Origin: Sweltsa coloradensis
Lineage: Eukaryota > Arthropoda > Insecta > Plecoptera > Chloroperlidae
DNA length: 64,000 bases
Direction: 5' to 3'
Assembly (NCBI GenBank): GCA_024449915.1
Contig: JAMZAV010002035.1
Coordinates: forward strand, 62,001 to 126,000
The notes beneath the pieces were generated by a model. The model had not been told where the DNA came from and ran no database searches. It saw only the letters and a program-made list of their open reading frames with translations. The stretch's first letter is position 1. Each line of letters opens with the position of its first letter. Below, one piece after another: positions 59,499 through 64,000 of this stretch. The translations under genes and the position numbers were made by a program.

Positions 59499-61164
59499 TG
59501 GGTCATTCTCAAACGTAATGACCATATTGAAAAAAATGCTTGCAAGAAAAAATTATAACATAAAATTGGATGCCTCCTTTAACAATACATTATCCAATAA
59601 TTTGTTCTTACAGCCCTAAAAGGGTTTATCTAAAAAAACAAAATTTTTTACATACAAGCATTTTCATCAATCCAAGTGTACGAAAATGTCATGACTGTTA
59701 CCGGACATAAAAGTGACAATTGATGTAAGAAGTTATTTATTAAATCTATATTCATGTGCACAATAGTTTTAGTTACATTATCACACAAAACTAATACATT
59801 CAATAAAATATACATTTTTATTTTAATCACTTTTTATAATACCAAAATGTCAAGAATGTTACTCAAATTTCAAAACCTGGTAATTTACTTACTAATAATG
59901 GACAAATGGCAAATCAAATTTTATCAAGATCACTGTTAGCAATGAAGTATTAATATTATAAATAAGATTAAAAATGTGATTCAGTTATTTTAAACTTTAA
60001 ATAAGACTTAATTTAATAATTAGCTCGGGTAATGGTGTTGACAAAAAGTAACAGTCTTAACAAAAAAGTTACGGTACTTTTCTAACAGTAATAATTTTTT
60101 TCTAAGATCATGTTGCTTGTTAGTGTACAAATCAGTCAACCTAAAGATAAAATCCATCTAATCCAACAAGTTTGTGTTGAGTTTAAAGTAAAGAGACACT
60201 ACGGGTAACGGTCTTGACAAAAAGTAACATTCTTGACAAGTGATCACTGAAAATCAATAAAAACAAGTGTTTTGTTACTTTTGAGTATGGCAATGAATTA
60301 CAACCTCTCCCTTCAAAACACATCTACAGTTGCAGGAAATTAATGCAGTAATCCACGATGCCCTGTGGTAATGTTACTTTTTGAAAGAATCATACCTGAC
60401 AAGTAACATGCATTACATTTCAACTTCATTAATTCATTAGCTGTTAACAATCCCATTTGAAAAAGTAGGGTTATGTTTGCTATGAGCTGGAACTTGATTG
60501 TAACTTAACTCAATTGTTAAATAAAATATTAAATACAAATTAAATTGTTTTATCTTGGTAACATTCATGACATTGAATTAAAATACTCACCGTTAAAATG
60601 TTTACTTTTCAATTTTAAAGAGTTCTCATGTCAAAACAAACCAAACTTCCATGATGCCATGTCAGGAGCTGTTCTTCTTCTTCTTCTAGATTGATCCACT
60701 GCCTTCTTGAAAAATTATTTAAACTCTTTTACAATGGTAACAGTCATGACATTATTATCACAGTTATTATGATTGCCACATTAGGGACAAACACTTTCCA
60801 CTAGTTATTGTTAGAAAACGTAAACTGTTAAAAAAAAGTCACTAACACACAGCTATTAACTGTTATTTCTGCATTAATTACAGTCTAGAGACTAAATAAA
60901 TTTTAGTCTTAAAGTCAAACATTTTACAAAAACACTTCTGGTTTTGAGGATAGGGACATGGGTTTTAACACATTTTGCAATACCCGACATTGAATTAAAG
61001 GTCAACCTTACAAGATAGAAGTGCAAAAATTCATGGAGCTAATAAAAACTATAAGTATTCTGAAAATGTACAACCAAAATTTATGCAAATCAATATCTTG
61101 ATCTAAAAAAAAAATAATATTAAGGTGGGACAGCACAAGGGTCATTTTATTTGAGAATGACCCA
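59499..61164. mobile_element. TA-flanked 1.67 kb element TGGGTCATTCTCAAA
   Basis: Inverted ends TGGGTCATTCTCAAA are flanked by TA. The interior carries dispersed copies of GTAACAgTCtTGACA (lower case variable), for example around 60045, 60225, 60555 and 60735. No transposase ORF. Confidence 0.68.
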
Positions 61165-61170
61165 TATTGA

Positions 61171-62181
61171 CAATAGGGAATATTCCACTTCCGTCAAATT
61201 CTGTACAAATAGATTTTTTAGAAGAAGTATTTCGTTCCGATTACAAATATGTACTTTGTTTTTCCGTGAAATAATAATCTAGTAATTTATAGCCGTTTTA
61301 AAAACAGCATTTTTTCAAATATTCTAAGAGCGGCAAAAACGGCTACATACACATACATACATACATACATACATACATCAAGACGGCGGTGTTTAAACAA
61401 AGCCGCCTAGCGTTGCCTACAGTAATGTAAACAGATGGCGGACATTTTACATTTAACGCCTAGCCAGAAAACGAGAAAAGTTCACATTGCAATCAAAAAC
61501 CAAAACTGAAACAGTCCTAGGTCTAGGCCTAGGCGTAGAAAATTATTTTTAACACAACAGTCTAGGCCAATCGTTCCTGTAGGAAATAGGCCTTGGTATG
61601 TGATTACTAAAATTACTCACTTGACAAGCCCTTGGCTTAGCTTGCCAACCCTAACCTGCTCTTCCGTGTTCTGACACACATCCCGCACAAAAACCTTACT
61701 TTGATCACTAATTAAAGCATATTGTAGATAAAGAATAGCATGATAGTCCTAGGCTGAGCAAAAATTCAAGACAAAATGCTCGTGATTCTTTATCGCAATG
61801 ATCTCGCAAAATCTCCTGACACATACGAAAAAAGAAAAAGAAAAATTGGTGAAAATGTACATCGTTTAAGTGGCTGTTGAGTTGTGTTTGTTGTTGAGCA
61901 GATGGGCGAGCACCGCCGTCTGTATGTAAATATGTACAAATATACGTACATTTAGTTTCTAATTGGCCTTGACTCAACACAGTTATGACCTATGGTTATG
62001 ACGTAGTACCGTACAAAGATGGTGCACGCTCGTTTTTGGCGCGCAAACTGGGGGTCCAATTTACTTCTTGTTTAAATTACACAAATTAAATTTTTTTAAC
62101 ATAAAAAAAGTGCAGTGACTATTAAGACATATATAAGAATTAAAATAAACTATAAAATAGGAAGAGGAATATTCCCTATTG
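61171..62181. mobile_element. TIR element CAATAGGGAATATTCC
   Basis: The ends CAATAGGGAATATTCC are inverted (about 22 bp with one mismatch). No clear duplication. It contains a short CATA run at 61347-61377 and a minus-strand stretch with protein-like character (see findings). Confidence 0.55.
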
Positions 62182-62504
62182 TTGTTGTAAATAATAATAT
62201 TACTAGGTATATTTCAAACTTTACTTAACTAGGCCTAGACCTATAGTTCTCATTATTGTGTCTGCATTTTATGTACGGTAATTAGATTGATTTAATTGTC
62301 AGTCAATGACACAAAATAAATCAATATTGGTCTTGAGTCTCAGTCTCAAAACATAGGGTAGGGCGGTAGGCCTACCATACAAATTTTAATTTTCTTAAAA
62401 CGGTTGCTGCAAAAAAAAACATGTTATGCCTGTGGAATTAGCCCAGGAGGAAGACCTAGACAACAGCTACACCCAAGTAATATGTTGTAAATTATCCTTC
62501 CCAG

Positions 62505-62753
62505 GTCGAGTCGTTGCCAAGGAATCGGTGGGGGAATAAAGCACAAATATCACTGGATCGAATGGAAACGAAATGGACCATCCGAAGGCCCCCCTGTGGT
62601 TGATCGATGATTCAAATCATGGAGGAGGGATGTAGGACTGCACACATAGCCCTTATTGCAAGAGATGACAAACTCAAATACATCCTAGAAAACAGAAAAT
62701 ATGAAGGCGGGTGATCTAATAAAAAAACATGGGACACATTCCTCGTATTGCTG
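62505..62753 (+). pseudogene. MRPL2: MRPL2 middle exon, frame-broken
   Basis: After the acceptor TCCTTCCCAG the phase matches exon 1 (45741). In pieces across three frames it reads GRVVAK, then IGGGIKHKYHWIEWKRNGPS, EGPPVV, IQIMEEGCRTAHIALIARDD and TENMKAGDLI. These are the most conserved uL2m segments. At least four 1-base indels (near 62525, 62608, 62690 and 62730) break the frame, giving stops. The conserved residues between indels are almost all intact, which is more like consensus errors or a very recent break than an old pseudogene. Confidence 0.75.
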
Positions 62754-62946
62754 GTGGGGCCTAGTCTAGATTTTGTAATAATAATACTAGGGAAACGCCA
62801 AAGTCGTTGTTAAACTAGTGAGTGACCCATGTGTTGAGTACCCAGTAACTTTACTTATCCATCTTCCTTCTGCCTTAGGCCTCCCTAGCCTATCATAGAC
62901 TAGAGTGGCGCATTATGGCCTTCTAATAACTCCACCTTTGTTTTAG

Positions 62947-63001
62947 TCGTGCGAATGAGGGCGACGCTTTTCCTCTGGGAGCATTGCAGCCTGGCACTCA
63001 G
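62947..63001 (+). CDS. MRPL2: MRPL2 next exon (partial gene)
   Basis: After a TTTTAG acceptor: one base, then 18 codons RANEGDAFPLGALQPGTQ, then a GTACAG donor. RANEGDAxPLGALPxGT is a signature of uL2m. The entry phase (2) does not match the exit of 62505-62753 (1) as written, another sign of an indel there. Later exons are not found before 64000. Confidence 0.75.
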
Positions 63002-64000
63002 GTACAGTACACAACGACAATTGCTACATTGGAACTCAGAAATATTTGTATTGGACCGAATACAGCACAATCTCGAATGGGCTATAACACGACCCCAATT
63101 CTCCAGATTTATTTCAAGTAAATGAAAAAATCAAAGAAAATTAAAAGTACAAGAAACATTTTTTATTCACAATACAATGAATGAATAGCCTAAAGTTTCA
63201 CTCTAGGCCTACAAAAAAAACATTTTGAACAATATTAGGGCCTAGTCCTATTTTTTTAACAGTGTAGGGCCAAGCACAAGCTCACATAGGCCAACCAAAA
63301 TTCACCAGTCTGATTCAGGGATGACATCGAAAAATTGGAACGATCATTGTGACCCAAGAATTGATTCCCAAGAAAAAAACTTTTTTATTGTAGGGCCTAC
63401 GCGCAGTTATTTTGGTGGTCATTTTCCGTGGAACCCGTGATTTCGGGCAATATTCCAGCGGTCTTTTTCCGCGGAGCTCGTGATGAACGGGTTCGGCTGG
63501 CGTTGAGTCTGTAGGCGGGGCGAGCGCAGCAGCCGATGCATGGGAGTTGTATTGCTGGTGCCTATATTAGGCGCTATTCAAATGCAAGAGCGCGGAAATA
63601 ACGCGAGTGCTGTTTTTTAGATTGTATTTTCGGAAAAAAACATTTCGCTATATTCAGTCCAATACGGTAATAGGGGAGGGACTATGCAAATTTGTATCTA
63701 GTATGTAGGACTATGTGTTTTCCCCAATTACACTAACTTACTCTTAATGAAAATGATTCTCAATGATGGTCATTTTCCAGTAGTTTGACCTGGTAATAAC
63801 GTTTTCTTAAAATTTTTTTTCTAGTTGTAGGCCCAGGGTCTTTCGACGCTTGTCTACTGTGCTGTAGGCCTACTACCTAAAATATAGGCCCCACTTTGGC
63901 TGGGCTTCAATTTCAATTTCAATAAATTTTATTCTTTTTTTATAAGCTGTAGAGTTTTTACTTATATAATCAAAGAAACGCATTGATCCGAGCATTGTGA
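63002..64000. other. Right edge, no recognised gene
   Basis: Contains several TAGGCCTA and TAGGGCCTA tracts and direct repeats of TTCCGYGGARCYCGTGA at about 63424 and 63467. No further MRPL2 exon could be identified. Confidence 0.4.

Overview
This is animal nuclear DNA, most likely from a marine invertebrate. The genes have short exons, long repeat-filled introns, GT-AG (and a few GC-AG) splice sites and clear metazoan orthologues. There are no bacterial-type operons. I cannot fix the phylum from the sequence alone.

Four host genes are readable. (1) The 3' two thirds of METTL13 (eEF1A methyltransferase) runs on the + strand from the left edge to 16303 in eight exons. (2) ARMH1 (armadillo-like helical protein) lies tail-to-tail with it on the - strand, 26278 down to 17389, in ten exons that join into a 569-residue frame. 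(3) SF3B6 (SF3b14a/p14 splicing factor) is on the + strand, 29204-39374, three exons. (4) The start of MRPL2 (mitochondrial uL2m) is on the + strand: exon 1 at 45501-45741, then a 16.8 kb intron, then exons at 62505 and 62947 that are recognisable but broken by small indels. These genes are housekeeping neighbours and show no sign of working as one pathway.

Most of the rest is mobile DNA. The introns and spacers hold many non-autonomous DNA transposons with intact target-site duplications: hAT-like with 8-bp TSDs, Harbinger-like with TTA, Tc1/mariner-like with TA, and a GG-ended family with 8-9-bp TSDs. There is a tRNA-headed SINE family, a 5S-rRNA-like unit, pieces of several LINEs including an R4/Dong-like element lodged in a TAA microsatellite, and a Helitron-like nest at 53.5-58.1 kb. 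The MRPL2 intron contains an apparently intact pogo-type transposon (655-residue transposase), itself inserted into a second TA-flanked element.

The most unusual signal is the short palindrome TAGGCCTA, scattered everywhere outside exons. Comparison of repeat copies inside the window shows that it arises as a clean insertion at TA dinucleotides. The form fits an excision footprint of TA-targeting transposons whose ends begin GG, such as the two pogo-like elements present here.
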